40,704 bases of DNA. It comes from JAHDCJ01 sp039028895. GTDB lineage: Bacteria; Bacteroidota; Bacteroidia; Chitinophagales; Saprospiraceae. The stretch's first letter is position 1; every line of letters begins with the position of its first letter. Under the pieces are notes generated by a model, which was not told the DNA's origin, did no database searches, and worked only from the letters and a program-made list of their open reading frames with translations. The stretch spans positions 1 through 40,704 of the forward strand of contig JBCCHF010000049.1 of assembly GCA_039028895.1 (NCBI GenBank), given 5' to 3'. Made by a program: the position numbers and the translations under genes. Below are positions 14,690-24,103 of the stretch, in pieces.

Positions 14690-17167
14690 ATGAAACACTT
14701 AACCCTGCTCTCCTTTCTAATTTGCTGTTTTGGCCTTGAGACCTTCGCTGGAGAAATTTCCGGAGTTATTACTTCTAGTAACGGAGAACCGCTGCCTTTT
14801 GCCAGTATCTACGTAAGGGGTACTACCACAGGAACCAATGCCAACCAGGAAGGCCGTTATACCCTGGAATTAGATGAGGGAGATTATGAACTGGTCTATC
14901 AATATATTGGGTATAAAGAGCTGATTAAATCAGTCGTTATTACCTCTGGTGACCTGCTTCTCAACGTCACCCTTGAACCTGAAAGTTATGAATTATCTCA
15001 AATCGTAGTGGCTGCCGATGCAGAAGATCCGGCTTACAGGGTAATCAGGGAAGCTATCAAAAAACGGAAGTATTACAGAGAACTCGTCGAATCCTATAAT
15101 TGCGATGTATATATCAAGGGTAACCAGAAATTATTGGATGCTCCAGAGAAGATTTTAGGTCAGGAGATAGGCGATTTTGGTGGCAGCCTTGATTCAAACC
15201 GACAAGGGATTGTTTACCTTTCAGAATCAGTTTCCAAGCTGTATTACGAACGACCCAATACCTTCAAAGAGGTCATGATTTCATCAAAGGTTAGTGGCAA
15301 TGACAATGGTTTTAGTTTTAACCAGGCCAGGCTTGCCAACTTTAACTTTTATGACAATAAAATTGATATTGGTCGGCCCAATATTTCACCTATAGCACAA
15401 AATGCGCTCCTGTTTTATGAATATAAACTGGAGGGTGTATTTTATGATAAAGATGGGCGCCTGATCAATAAAATTGCCGTAATCCCTAAAAAAGAACTTG
15501 ATCCGGTATTCAGAGGGTACATTTATATTACCGAAGATCTATGGAATATCCACTCAACAGAACTTTATCTCACAAAAGATGCCACCAAGATTCCTGTTCT
15601 TGACACCCTGCAACTTAACCAGGTGTTTGTTCCAGTCAAGGAAGATATCTGGATGATGCTTTCACAAACCATCCGATTCAGGATCAAAGTAATTGGCTTC
15701 GATGTGGTTGGTTATTTTACAGGGGTAACGAGCAATTATGAGATAAATACAGATTACGAGAAAGGCTTTTTCACCAATGAGGTTTTCACAGTCGAAAAAG
15801 AAGCCAACAAGAAAGATACTGTCTATTGGAATGAATTCAGACCAATACCGTTAACGGAAGAAGAACGGCTTGACTACATTAAAAAAGATAGCCTGCAAAT
15901 CGTTTGGAAGTCCAAAGAGTACCTGGATTCGGTAGACCGTAAAAACAATCGATTTAAGCCACTATCGATCCTCACCGGATATAGTTACAATAGGAGTTAC
16001 AAGAAAAAATACCTCGAATTTGAACCACCCCTAAACACCCTGCAGTTTAATGCGGTTCAGGGATTTAACCTTGCGCTGCAGTTTTCATACCGAAAAGAAT
16101 TTGACGATATCAGAAGTCAATGGTTTTCTCTAGAACCTGAGATTCAGTACGGTTTTTCAGACAATAACTTTAGAGGCAAAGCAAGATTTACCTTCAATTT
16201 TAACCGAACCAATTTCACACGTTTTTATGTGGAAGGTGGTCATATAGCGACTCAATACAACCCTAATGCCATTACACCGAGCCTAAACACAGGTTATGCC
16301 TTATTCGGCAAGAAGAACTATATGAAGTTATATGAGAAAACCTTTGGAAAAGCATGGTTTAGACAGGAGGTTGTTAATGGTATATTCCTGATTACTTCTC
16401 TCGAATATGCCAACAGATCTGCCCTTCAAAATACTACTAACTATAGTTTCAGAGGAGGCAGATCTGAAGTTCCTCATAACTCAAATCATCCGCTGGATCC
16501 TACAAACTTTGACCTGTTTTTTGAAGAGCACCAAGCATTGACCTTTAACCTGAGTTTAAGGTTCAGGTTTAATCAGAAGTATTTGAAATATCCGGATCGT
16601 AAATTTATCATGGGTTCAAAACTACCAGATATATGGCTCCACTATCGAAGAGGTATTCCGGTATTGGGTGGCGATACAGACTTTGATCGATTGACCTTCC
16701 AGGTACGGGACAATTTGCCGATGGGCCTTTTTGGTACTTCCCGGTTCAACGTTGAAGGCGGTTGGTTTTTGACAGATGCAGAGTTACCATTTATTGATCT
16801 CAAACACTTTAACGGAAATCAAACCATTTTTGCTGATACCCGATTTTACAGGAATGCATTCCAGCTATTGCCATACTATGATTATAGTACCGGAAGTAGG
16901 TTCTTGCAAGCCCATTTCGAACATCACTTCGACGGATTTCTATGGAACAAGCTCCCTGGCTTAAAAAAACTGGGATTCCAGGTTGTGGGCGGATTCCATT
17001 ATCTCCGGACGCCAGAGCAAGGGAATTACTACGAAGCTAATATAGGCATCGATAATATTGGCTGGAAGATTTTCCGTTTTCTCAGGGTTGATTTCTTTGC
17101 AGGATTTAAACCTGGAGAACCATTTCAGCATCGTTTCCTTATCGGGTTGAATATTCCCAACAATTAA
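14690..17167 (+). CDS. CarboxypepD_reg-like domain plus DUF5686 outer-membrane protein
   Basis: An 825-residue secreted protein. After a signal peptide (ends near FAGEISG), residues about 22-100 form a carboxypeptidase-regulatory-like beta-sandwich (GVITSSNGEPLPFASIYVRG ... YELVYQYIGYKE), as in SusC-like proteins. There is no plug or full TonB barrel after it; the remainder, with AYRVIREAIKKRKYYRE and long amphipathic strands to a C-terminal FLIGLNIP, is the DUF5686 pattern. This family is widespread in Bacteroidota and lacks an assigned biochemical role; envelope biogenesis or transport is inference. The gene stands alone between the miniprotein and the convergent prfB. Confidence 0.86.
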   Translation: MKHLTLLSFLICCFGLETFAGEISGVITSSNGEPLPFASIYVRGTTTGTNANQEGRYTLELDEGDYELVYQYIGYKELIKSVVITSGDLLLNVTLEPESYELSQIVVAADAEDPAYRVIREAIKKRKYYRELVESYNCDVYIKGNQKLLDAPEKILGQEIGDFGGSLDSNRQGIVYLSESVSKLYYERPNTFKEVMISSKVSGNDNGFSFNQARLANFNFYDNKIDIGRPNISPIAQNALLFYEYKLEGVFYDKDGRLINKIAVIPKKELDPVFRGYIYITEDLWNIHSTELYLTKDATKIPVLDTLQLNQVFVPVKEDIWMMLSQTIRFRIKVIGFDVVGYFTGVTSNYEINTDYEKGFFTNEVFTVEKEANKKDTVYWNEFRPIPLTEEERLDYIKKDSLQIVWKSKEYLDSVDRKNNRFKPLSILTGYSYNRSYKKKYLEFEPPLNTLQFNAVQGFNLALQFSYRKEFDDIRSQWFSLEPEIQYGFSDNNFRGKARFTFNFNRTNFTRFYVEGGHIATQYNPNAITPSLNTGYALFGKKNYMKLYEKTFGKAWFRQEVVNGIFLITSLEYANRSALQNTTNYSFRGGRSEVPHNSNHPLDPTNFDLFFEEHQALTFNLSLRFRFNQKYLKYPDRKFIMGSKLPDIWLHYRRGIPVLGGDTDFDRLTFQVRDNLPMGLFGTSRFNVEGGWFLTDAELPFIDLKHFNGNQTIFADTRFYRNAFQLLPYYDYSTGSRFLQAHFEHHFDGFLWNKLPGLKKLGFQVVGGFHYLRTPEQGNYYEANIGIDNIGWKIFRFLRVDFFAGFKPGEPFQHRFLIGLNIPNN

Positions 17168-17184
17168 ACGAGCACAGTAGTAGT

Positions 17185-18277
17185 TTAGTTATCACTGTTT
17201 TTATTCAAAAGCAGGTATGCCTTAATGAAATCGTCGAGCTTACCATCTAATACAGCTTGTGGATTTGACGTAGTATGACCACTCCTTACATCTTTCACCT
17301 GCTTATAAGGATGCAGCACATAGTTCCTGATTTGGGAGCCCCATTCTATTTTTTCCTTTGAGGCTTCAATCTGGTCTTTTTCAGCATTTTTCTTTTTTAG
17401 CTCAAGCTCATAAAGCCTCGACTTAAGCATTTTGAGTGCCTTTTCCTTATTTAGATGCTGAGATCTTTCTTCCTGACATTCTACAACGATACCTGATGGT
17501 TCGTGTTTCACGCGAACGGCTGACTCTGTTTTGTTCACATGCTGTCCTCCTGCACCACTTGACCGGAAAGTATCCCAGGAAATGTCTGCGGGGTTAATTT
17601 CAATCTCTATTGAATCATCAACCAAAGGATACACATAAACAGACGAAAATGTAGTTTGTCGTTTTCCCTGGGCATTAAAAGGGCTAATGCGGACAAGTCG
17701 GTGAACCCCATTTTCTCCTTTAAGGTAACCGTAGGCAAATTCACCGTCTATTTCCATTGAGACTGACTTTATGCCAGCTACATCACCGTCGACTTTTGAG
17801 AGCAGTTTTACTTTATGGCCATGAGCCTCTGCCCACATCAGGTACATGCGTTCCAGCATTGCAGACCAATCATTGGCTTCTGTCCCTCCTGCTCCTGAAT
17901 TAATCTGTAGTACACAACTCAGTTCATCCTCAGGCTGATTTAGCATAGAGTGAGATTCCAGATCATCGACTTTGGTCAAAGCTTTATCGTATTGGGTTTC
18001 TACATCTTCATTTGATGCTTCTCCTTCTTGCGAAAACTCGTATAGTACTTCGAGGTCTTCTACTTCAAGATTGGCCTGGTTGAAATTATCGACCCACTTT
18101 TTATTGGATTTTAGATCCTTTAAAAGTTGTTCCGCTTTTTTGGGATCACTCCAGAAGTCAGGATTGAGGGACTTCTGGGTTAGTTCTTCATTTTTTTCAA
18201 GTCGTTTATCGACGTCAAAGATACCTCCTTAGAGCGGCCATACGCCGTTTAAGATCTTTAATTTGATCGTTATTCAT
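17185..18277 (-). CDS. prfB: Peptide chain release factor 2, read through a programmed +1 frameshift
   Basis: RF2 releases peptides at UGA and UAA. The two parts are: ATG at 18277 with 20 sense codons ending in CTT, then an in-frame TGA (18217-18215), then the main frame continuing in +1 as Asp-Val-Asp-Lys through the GGQ motif (GAGGQHVNK) to 17185. The total after frameshift is 363 residues, the normal RF2 length. RF2 identity is confirmed by the SPF stop-codon recognition motif in RISPFNAQG, where RF1 has PxT. An annotation that begins at the ATG at 17979 would miss about 100 residues; that is not a truncated gene. The early UGA lets RF2 level set its own synthesis. Confidence 0.95.
18214..18229 (-). 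promoter_or_regulatory. Programmed +1 frameshift signal (AGGAGG TAT CTT TGA C)
   Basis: On the minus strand an internal SD-like AGGAGG (18229-18224) lies 3 nt upstream of the CTT TGA C slip site (18220-18214). This is the same arrangement as the E. coli prfB frameshift site, and here the in-frame TGA is codon 21. The zero and +1 frames join exactly as required. Confidence 0.95.
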
Positions 18278-18344
18278 TTTTAATTTTTTTTTGCGAATAT
18301 AAGATAATAAACCAGAAATTGAGATCGTAAGTTCATTACTTGAA

Positions 18345-18360
18345 TTATAGAAAACTATAA
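18345..18360. repeat. Inverted repeat TTATAG-AAAA-CTATAA just upstream of the cupin gene
   Basis: A perfect 6-bp inverted repeat with a 4-nt spacer ends 5 nt before the cupin ATG at 18366. It may be an operator or an mRNA hairpin over the leader; chance in an A+T-rich gap is also possible. Confidence 0.3.
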
Positions 18361-18365
18361 GAATT

Positions 18366-18731
18366 ATGTTAATAATAAATTCAGCTGAGAGTTCTGAGTT
18401 TCTAGCCGGTGATCACACCCTGCTCAGGGAAGTATTACATCCAGACAATAATGGCGTTGATCTCCCTTTCAGCCTGGCTTTGGCCAGAATTCCGGAAGGT
18501 AAATCATCATTACCTCACATTCTGAAATCAACAGAGGTATACATTTTTATGGCAGGGAATGGTCAATTCTATTTTGATGATACTCCCAAGCCAATAGGCG
18601 GAGGTGATATTGTTGTAGTTAATCCAGGCTGCAATCAATATGTTAAAAATACCGGGACAGGTGATCTTACTTTTTATTGTATTGTGTCGCCAAAGTGGCA
18701 ACCTGAGGATGAAGTAATTCTTACTGTTTAA
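18366..18731 (+). CDS. Small cupin-domain protein
   Basis: A 121-residue single-domain cupin_2-type protein with no signal peptide. The barrel is recognisable from LPHILKSTEVYIFMAGNGQFYFDD, which matches cupin motif 1 spacing (H...E...G), and from PGCNQYVKN in the position of motif 2. Only some of the usual metal ligands are seen: one His and a Glu in motif 1, and Asn/Gln in motif 2 where a second His is typical, so metal binding is uncertain. It is divergent from prfB and its last 11 bp overlap the convergent LVIVD protein gene. Substrate unknown. Confidence 0.78.
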   Translation: MLIINSAESSEFLAGDHTLLREVLHPDNNGVDLPFSLALARIPEGKSSLPHILKSTEVYIFMAGNGQFYFDDTPKPIGGGDIVVVNPGCNQYVKNTGTGDLTFYCIVSPKWQPEDEVILTV

Positions 18732-20292
18732 ATACCTTACCGACTTTGATGGAATGACCATCCCCATTTATTATCTTGAAAATCAGCATTCCGGAAGGAA
18801 AACCACTGGTATCAATCCTCGTTTCACCTGTTTTAACTTCTTGTTTATCGACCAATTTACCTGAGGAAGTAAAAATATGGACACTTAAGTTATCAAAGAT
18901 GGTTTCATTATTGATAAACCATGTATCTGTGATTGGATTTGGAAAAACCTCTACCAACCTGTCAGCAAAATCAGATTCTACCGAAACGGCCATAGGCATT
19001 GATAACTCAAACCTTACAAATAGACTATCTCCACCCGAAAGAGAAATGTTATCCACTGTTTTGGTATTATAACCATCTGCAGAGCAGGTAAGGCTGTAGT
19101 TGCCGGGAATATTGCCAAATTTGTATCCTCCAACAAAATCTGATGTTGTTGAATTTTCGGTAGGATCAAAAGAAATGTCAGCACCAAAAATTGGTTCTTG
19201 CGTTAATGAATCTAAGACTTCCCCATAAATTCTTCCAGCCAGTGTATTATTAAATTCCCAGACGAACAAGCCGGATTGTCTATCTCCACCTATTATCCTT
19301 CCGGAAGGAGAATAAGGACAAGCCGACCAAAGACCAGTAGAGCCTCCGCTCCCACCCGAATAAGTGTCATAATAACCAACTTCAACAGGAACTTGAGGCT
19401 TAGCAACATCCAGCACTCTTAGCCCGGCAGAATTGTGCGCAATAAAGAGAAAGTCTCCCCTTCCATATGGGTTGTGTACAAGGGTAACAGGATCTGCGGT
19501 ATACTCATCCACTTCGGTGATATTGTCAAATTCATTGATCCTGAAGGTTTTCATTGGTAACCCGTCAATTTCATCGGTTGCAAAAAGATATGCGTTGTCT
19601 TGCGAAGTGAATGAACTGTGTGGGAAAGCACCTGGAAAGGAGATTTGTTGTAAGAGAACAGGATTGGCTTTATCAGAAATATCAACAATATCAGTAACCC
19701 CTTCAAATATTGCAGATGCATATAATGTATCTCCTCTTACATGACAATCATGGATATAATATGGTCCATATTCACCAGCAATCACAGGGTTTACAGGGTC
19801 AGTTACATCTAGAAAAAGAGTTTGACTGCCTGGGGTAATCCCATTTACATACAGAAAGGGTCTGTCAGGATTGTACAGGTCTTTTTGTATAATGTGTGCC
19901 CTGGTAAAAGCGTCTGTATAAGTCGATGCCAAATGCAGGCTATCCGGCAAATAACTCAGATCAATAATTTGCATACCCTGCCCAACTCCCGAACCTTCTG
20001 TGACAACATAAGCATAGTCTCCGATCACCATAATTTCACGCCAGTTAGAGACAGGCCCCGGAATGAAGCCAACCTGCTCAAAATTATTATCCATATCGAA
20101 GGCGACTAGCCCAATATTGGCTCCAAGCAAAGCATATTCGTTCCCGTTCTCATCAGCGTAGATCCATGAGCCCGAGTACCGTGTAGCTCCAGGAGTGAGT
20201 TGCTGGTTAAGGAGTACCACATTAAGTGCATCTTGAGCCAGGATAAAAGTAGAAAAGACCATTAAGATGTTAAATAGATGAAATTTCTTCAT
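18721..20292 (-). CDS. Secreted choice-of-anchor B/LVIVD-type protein with T9SS type A sorting tail
   Basis: A 523-residue protein with a signal peptide (MKKFHLFNILMVFSTFILAQD). Residues about 30-345 contain repeated LVIVD-like blades (GLVAFDMDN, MQIIDLSYLPD, TDIVDISDKANPV, LRVLDVAKPQVPV), so probably a beta propeller. A carboxypeptidase-regulatory-like domain follows (about 350-430, with IFGADISF). The C-terminal about 80 residues fit a type A T9SS sorting domain: VEVFPNPITDTW, then LSVHIFTSSGKLV and a closing MLIFKIINGDGHSIKVGKVFKQ. It is therefore likely exported by T9SS and cell-surface attached or released. Ligand unknown. Confidence 0.86.
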   Translation of the reverse strand: MKKFHLFNILMVFSTFILAQDALNVVLLNQQLTPGATRYSGSWIYADENGNEYALLGANIGLVAFDMDNNFEQVGFIPGPVSNWREIMVIGDYAYVVTEGSGVGQGMQIIDLSYLPDSLHLASTYTDAFTRAHIIQKDLYNPDRPFLYVNGITPGSQTLFLDVTDPVNPVIAGEYGPYYIHDCHVRGDTLYASAIFEGVTDIVDISDKANPVLLQQISFPGAFPHSSFTSQDNAYLFATDEIDGLPMKTFRINEFDNITEVDEYTADPVTLVHNPYGRGDFLFIAHNSAGLRVLDVAKPQVPVEVGYYDTYSGGSGGSTGLWSACPYSPSGRIIGGDRQSGLFVWEFNNTLAGRIYGEVLDSLTQEPIFGADISFDPTENSTTSDFVGGYKFGNIPGNYSLTCSADGYNTKTVDNISLSGGDSLFVRFELSMPMAVSVESDFADRLVEVFPNPITDTWFINNETIFDNLSVHIFTSSGKLVDKQEVKTGETRIDTSGFPSGMLIFKIINGDGHSIKVGKVFKQ

Positions 20293-20341
20293 TGCAATCC
20301 AGGTTTATAAATTAGGACAGGATAATGCTTTAATATTGAAT

Positions 20342-20380
20342 AAAAAAAGGGACTTCTTAAAAAAGAAGTCCCTTTTTTTT
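20342..20380. terminator. Bidirectional intrinsic terminator between LRR and LVIVD genes
   Basis: Perfect 10-bp stem (GGGACTTCTT at 20349-20358 with AAGAAGTCCC at 20363-20372) and an AAAA loop, flanked by A7 and T8. It lies 16 bp after the stop of the minus-strand LRR gene and so serves mainly that gene. Confidence 0.9.
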
Positions 20381-20395
20381 AGATTACTCTTAGGA

Positions 20396-21400
20396 TTATG
20401 ACTTTCCGCTGTAATAAAGCTTGGTATTCGTTAGTTTATCTCTTAAGGTACGGAATTCGGCAACCGGAACTTTATTATTGCGAATGTCCAGTCGCTCCAG
20501 GTTTTCGAATTGTGTGACAATTTCAATTACAGTTTTGATATTATTGTCTTCGAGACCGAGGACTTTCAATTTGGTGAGGGCTGTAAGTTCTTCTGGAATT
20601 GATTTGAGGTAATTCCTTCCAAGGTTTAATTTGGTGAGGTTTTTTAACTCTAAAATTGATTTAGGGAAGTTATTGATTTTATTGCCTTTGAGATATAGAG
20701 ATTCGAGATTGGCAAGATCACCTAAGGTAAGTGGGAGTCTTTCAATTTGGTTATAACCTAACCACAGATATTTGAGGTTTGTTAACTTCCCTATTTCGCG
20801 AGGCACCTCTTTTAGCTCATTGCCCGAGCAGCCCAGATTTTCAAGTTTAGTTAACCTAGAAATGCTAGTTGGCAATTCGGGAATTTTGTTGGAGCTGATA
20901 AACAGTTCACGGAGATTAACCAGATTGCCAATTGAAGCAGGGATTTCGGTGATTTGTAATTGAGACAATTCAAGTACTTCAAGTGTAGGGATTTCAAAAA
21001 GCTCTGGTGGTAAAGTTCGGATTTTGTTGCCTGTACCTTTTACTTTGGTCTCGGATTGACCGTTACCCAGGCCGAGATATCTCAGATTTTGCAGTTGACC
21101 AATTTCAGCAGGGATGGAATCAATATTATTATTTTTAAAATCCAGATAAACCAGGTTTGCCATTTTGTTAATTGCGGGCGGAATTTCCTCGATTTCGTTA
21201 TCCTGGAAGCTGACAAACTTCAAATTGGGAAGGTTTAAAACCTCAGATGGAATCTCCTTAAGCCCTTGACCTCTCAGGCTTAATTTTTCAACTTTTTCTT
21301 CGTTTCCCCGAATTTCATCAAGGGATAGGTAAGTTTTGGGTTGTGCAAAAATTGCAGTTGAAAAAACTATTAATCCCAGCAGGCTAAAACTAAATTTCAT
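20396..21400 (-). CDS. Secreted leucine-rich-repeat protein
   Basis: A 334-residue protein if started at the ATG at 21400, which begins a clean signal peptide (MKFSFSLLGLIVFSTAIFAQ); a second ATG 18 bp upstream is less likely. The rest consists of about a dozen leucine-rich repeats of 23 residues of the form LPxxIGxLxNLxxLxLxxN (for example IPAEIGQLQNLRYLGLGNG, LPLTLGDLANLESLYLKGN). The short tail ends in YYSGKS without a sorting domain, so it is probably periplasmic or on the surface by another route. Such repeats bind proteins; the partner is unknown. A strong terminator follows. Confidence 0.9.
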   Translation of the reverse strand: MKFSFSLLGLIVFSTAIFAQPKTYLSLDEIRGNEEKVEKLSLRGQGLKEIPSEVLNLPNLKFVSFQDNEIEEIPPAINKMANLVYLDFKNNNIDSIPAEIGQLQNLRYLGLGNGQSETKVKGTGNKIRTLPPELFEIPTLEVLELSQLQITEIPASIGNLVNLRELFISSNKIPELPTSISRLTKLENLGCSGNELKEVPREIGKLTNLKYLWLGYNQIERLPLTLGDLANLESLYLKGNKINNFPKSILELKNLTKLNLGRNYLKSIPEELTALTKLKVLGLEDNNIKTVIEIVTQFENLERLDIRNNKVPVAEFRTLRDKLTNTKLYYSGKS

Positions 21401-21495
21401 ATTCTTGGTTTTGTACAATATTATTAAACTAAGTTAGCTTGGATTTTAGTATTCCAAAGGCTATAAGACAGGCCTTTTTTCTTCAAAAATCTATC

Positions 21496-21503
21496 TATAT
21501 TTG
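21496..21503 (+). promoter_or_regulatory. Bacteroidota -7 promoter element (TATATTTG) for lpdA
   Basis: An exact match to TAnnTTTG about 85 bp before the ATG at 21588. The TTG at 21501 lies inside this element, which argues against using it as a start codon. No obvious -33 TTTG at standard spacing. Confidence 0.55.
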
Positions 21504-21587
21504 CCTTTCTTTAAAAAATCGAGCCAAATTTATTCAACACAACGAAAGCTTACTGAATTACAGTGGGTTTTAATAAAATATTCACTC

Positions 21588-22982
21588 ATGAATTTCGATG
21601 TAATTGTAATTGGAAGTGGACCAGGCGGATACGTTGCAGCTATCCGTGCATCTCAACTAGGTTTGAAGACTGCTGTTGTTGAGAAAGAATCTCTTGGTGG
21701 TATTTGTCTGAACTGGGGCTGTATCCCGACCAAGGCCTTACTGAAAAGTGCGCAAGTTTTTGAATACATTCAGCATGCAGGCGACTACGGTATCACTGTA
21801 GACAATGCAACTGCAGATTTTGGAGGCATGATCAAAAGAAGTCGTGGGGTAGCAGATGGTATGAGCAAGGGTGTTACATTTTTGATGAAGAAAAACAACA
21901 TTGAAGTCATTAATGGCTTTGGAAAAGTTGTTAGAGGCAAACAGGTGGAAGTCACTGATGAAAAAGGTGCCAAAAAGCTCTATGGGGCAAAACATATCAT
22001 TCTGGCAACAGGAGGCCGCGCCCGCCAATTACCAAATCTGCCAATTGATGGAGAAAAGATAATTGGTTATAGAAAAGCCATGTCACTGGAATCACAGCCC
22101 AAAAGCATGGTTGTCGTCGGTGCAGGAGCTATTGGAGTTGAATTCGCTTATTTCTATAATGCAATTGGGACCAAAGTGACCATAATCGAATACATGGACA
22201 GATTGGTGCCAAATGAAGATGCTGATGTATCAAAGGATCTGGCTCGTAATTTCAAAAAGCAGGGAATTAAGTCACTAACAGGGACTGCAGTTGAAAAAGT
22301 CGACACCTCGGGAGATGGTTGTAAAGTCTCCTATAAAAACGTTAAATCTGGGAAAGAAGAAACTATAGAATGTGATGTCGTTCTATCTGCAGTAGGTGTT
22401 GCTACAAATATTGAGAATATTGGCCTTGAAGAGCTTGGCATTAAAACCGAGAGAGGTCATGTTGTCGTTGACGAGTATTACAAAACAAATGTTGGCGGAG
22501 TCTATGCCATTGGTGATATCGTCTCAGGGCCAGCACTTGCTCATGTTGCTAGTGCAGAAGGAATAACCTGTGTAGAAAAAATTGCAGGTTTGAATCCTGA
22601 CCCTATCGACTACAATAATATTCCAGGGTGTACCTATTGTCAACCTGAGATTGCCTCAGTTGGTTACACCGAAGCGCAGGCCAAAGAAGCTGGTTATGAT
22701 CTAAAAGTTGGTAAATTCCCGTTCTCTGCCTCCGGCAAAGCAAAAGCTGCCGGTAGTCCACAAGGCTTCATTAAGGTAATCTTCGATGCCAAGTATGGAG
22801 AATTTCTGGGAGCTCATATGATTGGGGCCAATGTTACAGAGATGATTGCAGAGGTTGTGGCCGCCCGCAAACTGGAAACAACAGGTCATGAGATCATCAA
22901 GGCTGTTCACCCTCACCCAACGATGAGTGAGGCCATAATGGAAGCTGCCGCCGCAGCATACGACGAAGTTATTCACTTATAA
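21588..22982 (+). CDS. lpdA: Dihydrolipoyl dehydrogenase (E3)
   Basis: The flavoprotein E3 subunit that reoxidises dihydrolipoamide in pyruvate, 2-oxoglutarate and branched-chain dehydrogenase complexes. The ATG at 21588 begins the canonical MNFDVIVIGSGPGGYVAA (FAD-binding glycine motif at residues 9-14); the open frame upstream overlaps the promoter. The redox disulfide is in GGICLNWGCIPTK (Cys40 and Cys45), the NAD-binding motif in VVGAGAIGVEF, and the catalytic His-Glu pair in HPHPTMSE near the C-terminus. Length 464 is normal. It is not beside E1 or E2 genes and is followed by a terminator, so it is a single-gene unit. Which complex it serves cannot be told from here. Confidence 0.95.
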   Translation: MNFDVIVIGSGPGGYVAAIRASQLGLKTAVVEKESLGGICLNWGCIPTKALLKSAQVFEYIQHAGDYGITVDNATADFGGMIKRSRGVADGMSKGVTFLMKKNNIEVINGFGKVVRGKQVEVTDEKGAKKLYGAKHIILATGGRARQLPNLPIDGEKIIGYRKAMSLESQPKSMVVVGAGAIGVEFAYFYNAIGTKVTIIEYMDRLVPNEDADVSKDLARNFKKQGIKSLTGTAVEKVDTSGDGCKVSYKNVKSGKEETIECDVVLSAVGVATNIENIGLEELGIKTERGHVVVDEYYKTNVGGVYAIGDIVSGPALAHVASAEGITCVEKIAGLNPDPIDYNNIPGCTYCQPEIASVGYTEAQAKEAGYDLKVGKFPFSASGKAKAAGSPQGFIKVIFDAKYGEFLGAHMIGANVTEMIAEVVAARKLETTGHEIIKAVHPHPTMSEAIMEAAAAAYDEVIHL

Positions 22983-22986
22983 AATA

Positions 22987-23018
22987 AAAACCCGGTCTAA
23001 TTGATCAGACCGGGTTTT
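22987..23018. terminator. Bidirectional terminator between lpdA and the aldo/keto reductase
   Basis: A perfect 12-bp stem (AAAACCCGGTCT at 22987-22998 with AGACCGGGTTTT at 23007-23018) with an 8-nt loop and a following T-rich run to about 23025. The A-rich left arm gives a U-tract on the other strand, so it can serve the convergent gene too. Confidence 0.92.
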
Positions 23019-23049
23019 CTTTTTCCTTTCGGGAAACCGAATCAGAGGA

Positions 23050-24033
23050 TCAAAACATAGGTTTTTCTGGCATGTTCCCTAGAATAGCCTCTATCCGTTC
23101 TTCCACCTCGGTCGTAATCATAGGCACTACTTCCACTGCTTCCAATGTTTCTTTCAGCTGTTTTACTTTACTAGCACCTAAGATCGACGTGGTCACATTC
23201 GGGTTTTTTATCGTCCAGGCTACAGCAAGTTTTGGCAAACTTGTACCTAAGTCACTTGCTAATTTGTTTAATGCCCTTACTTTATCCAATCTTTCAGGTG
23301 TCAATGACCGCTCTTTCAACCACTCAAGTCCGTCAATCCCAAGTCTTGTTCCTTCAGGGAACTTATCAAGGTACTTGTTGGTAAGCACTCCTGAAGCGAG
23401 TGGAGACCAAATTGTCGTTCCCAGTCCCACTGTTTTGTAAATCTGGTCATACTCCACCTCTACCCTGTTCCTGACAAACATATTGTACTGTGGTTGTTCC
23501 ATTACAGGTGCAATCAGGTTGTTTTGCCGGGCCACCATATGCGCTTCCATGATCTCCTGTGCACTCCATTCCGAAGTACCCCAATACAATACTTTACCTT
23601 GCTGGATGAGCAGGTTCATCGTCCAAACAGTTTCTTCAATCGGGGTGCTTTTATCTGGTCTGTGACAAAAGTAAAGATCCAGATAATCGAGTTGCAGCCT
23701 CCCAAGTGCTTCATTACACGCTTCAACAAGATGCTTCCGGTTTAGGCCTTTCTGGGTTGGCCATTTACCACCAGTTCCCCAAAACGCCTTTGAAGAAACG
23801 ACATAAGAGCTCCGGGCCCATCCCAGCTTTTTGAGAATTCTGCCCATGACAATTTCCGATTGCCCTTTTGAGTAAACTTCAGCATTATCAAAAAAATTAA
23901 CGCCGTTTTCATAGGCCAGAATCATTAGATTTTCGGCGACATCATCTCCGATTTGTTTTCCGAATGTCAACCATGACCCAAGTGACAACACACTTAGCTG
24001 TAGTCCCGATCTCCCTAAATTTCTATATTCCAT
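23050..24033 (-). CDS. Aldo/keto reductase (Kv-beta/YghZ-like)
   Basis: A 327-residue NADPH-dependent reductase, cytosolic. The catalytic tetrad is present in family order: Asp and Tyr in FFDNAEVY, Lys in VVSSKAFWG, and His in LYFCHRPD. The N-terminus MEYRNLGRSGLQLSVLSLG and the Kv-beta-like segments (WGTSEWSAQEI, PLASGVLTNKY, SILGASKVKQLKE) place it with the AKR6/7/14 branch, which reduces aldehydes such as methylglyoxal. The actual substrate is not known. It is transcribed alone, convergent with lpdA. Confidence 0.9.
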   Translation of the reverse strand: MEYRNLGRSGLQLSVLSLGSWLTFGKQIGDDVAENLMILAYENGVNFFDNAEVYSKGQSEIVMGRILKKLGWARSSYVVSSKAFWGTGGKWPTQKGLNRKHLVEACNEALGRLQLDYLDLYFCHRPDKSTPIEETVWTMNLLIQQGKVLYWGTSEWSAQEIMEAHMVARQNNLIAPVMEQPQYNMFVRNRVEVEYDQIYKTVGLGTTIWSPLASGVLTNKYLDKFPEGTRLGIDGLEWLKERSLTPERLDKVRALNKLASDLGTSLPKLAVAWTIKNPNVTTSILGASKVKQLKETLEAVEVVPMITTEVEERIEAILGNMPEKPMF

Positions 24034-24103
24034 TGTTTAAGTTTTTTCCTGACTGGATTAATCTTTGATCAAAGAATTAATGCAGACGGAGTAATATTAT
24101 TGC

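Noticed and set aside
17185..17979. prfB as a truncated gene starting at the ATG at 17979
   Set aside because: The normal N-terminus is present upstream through the CTT TGA C frameshift site; the gene is intact.
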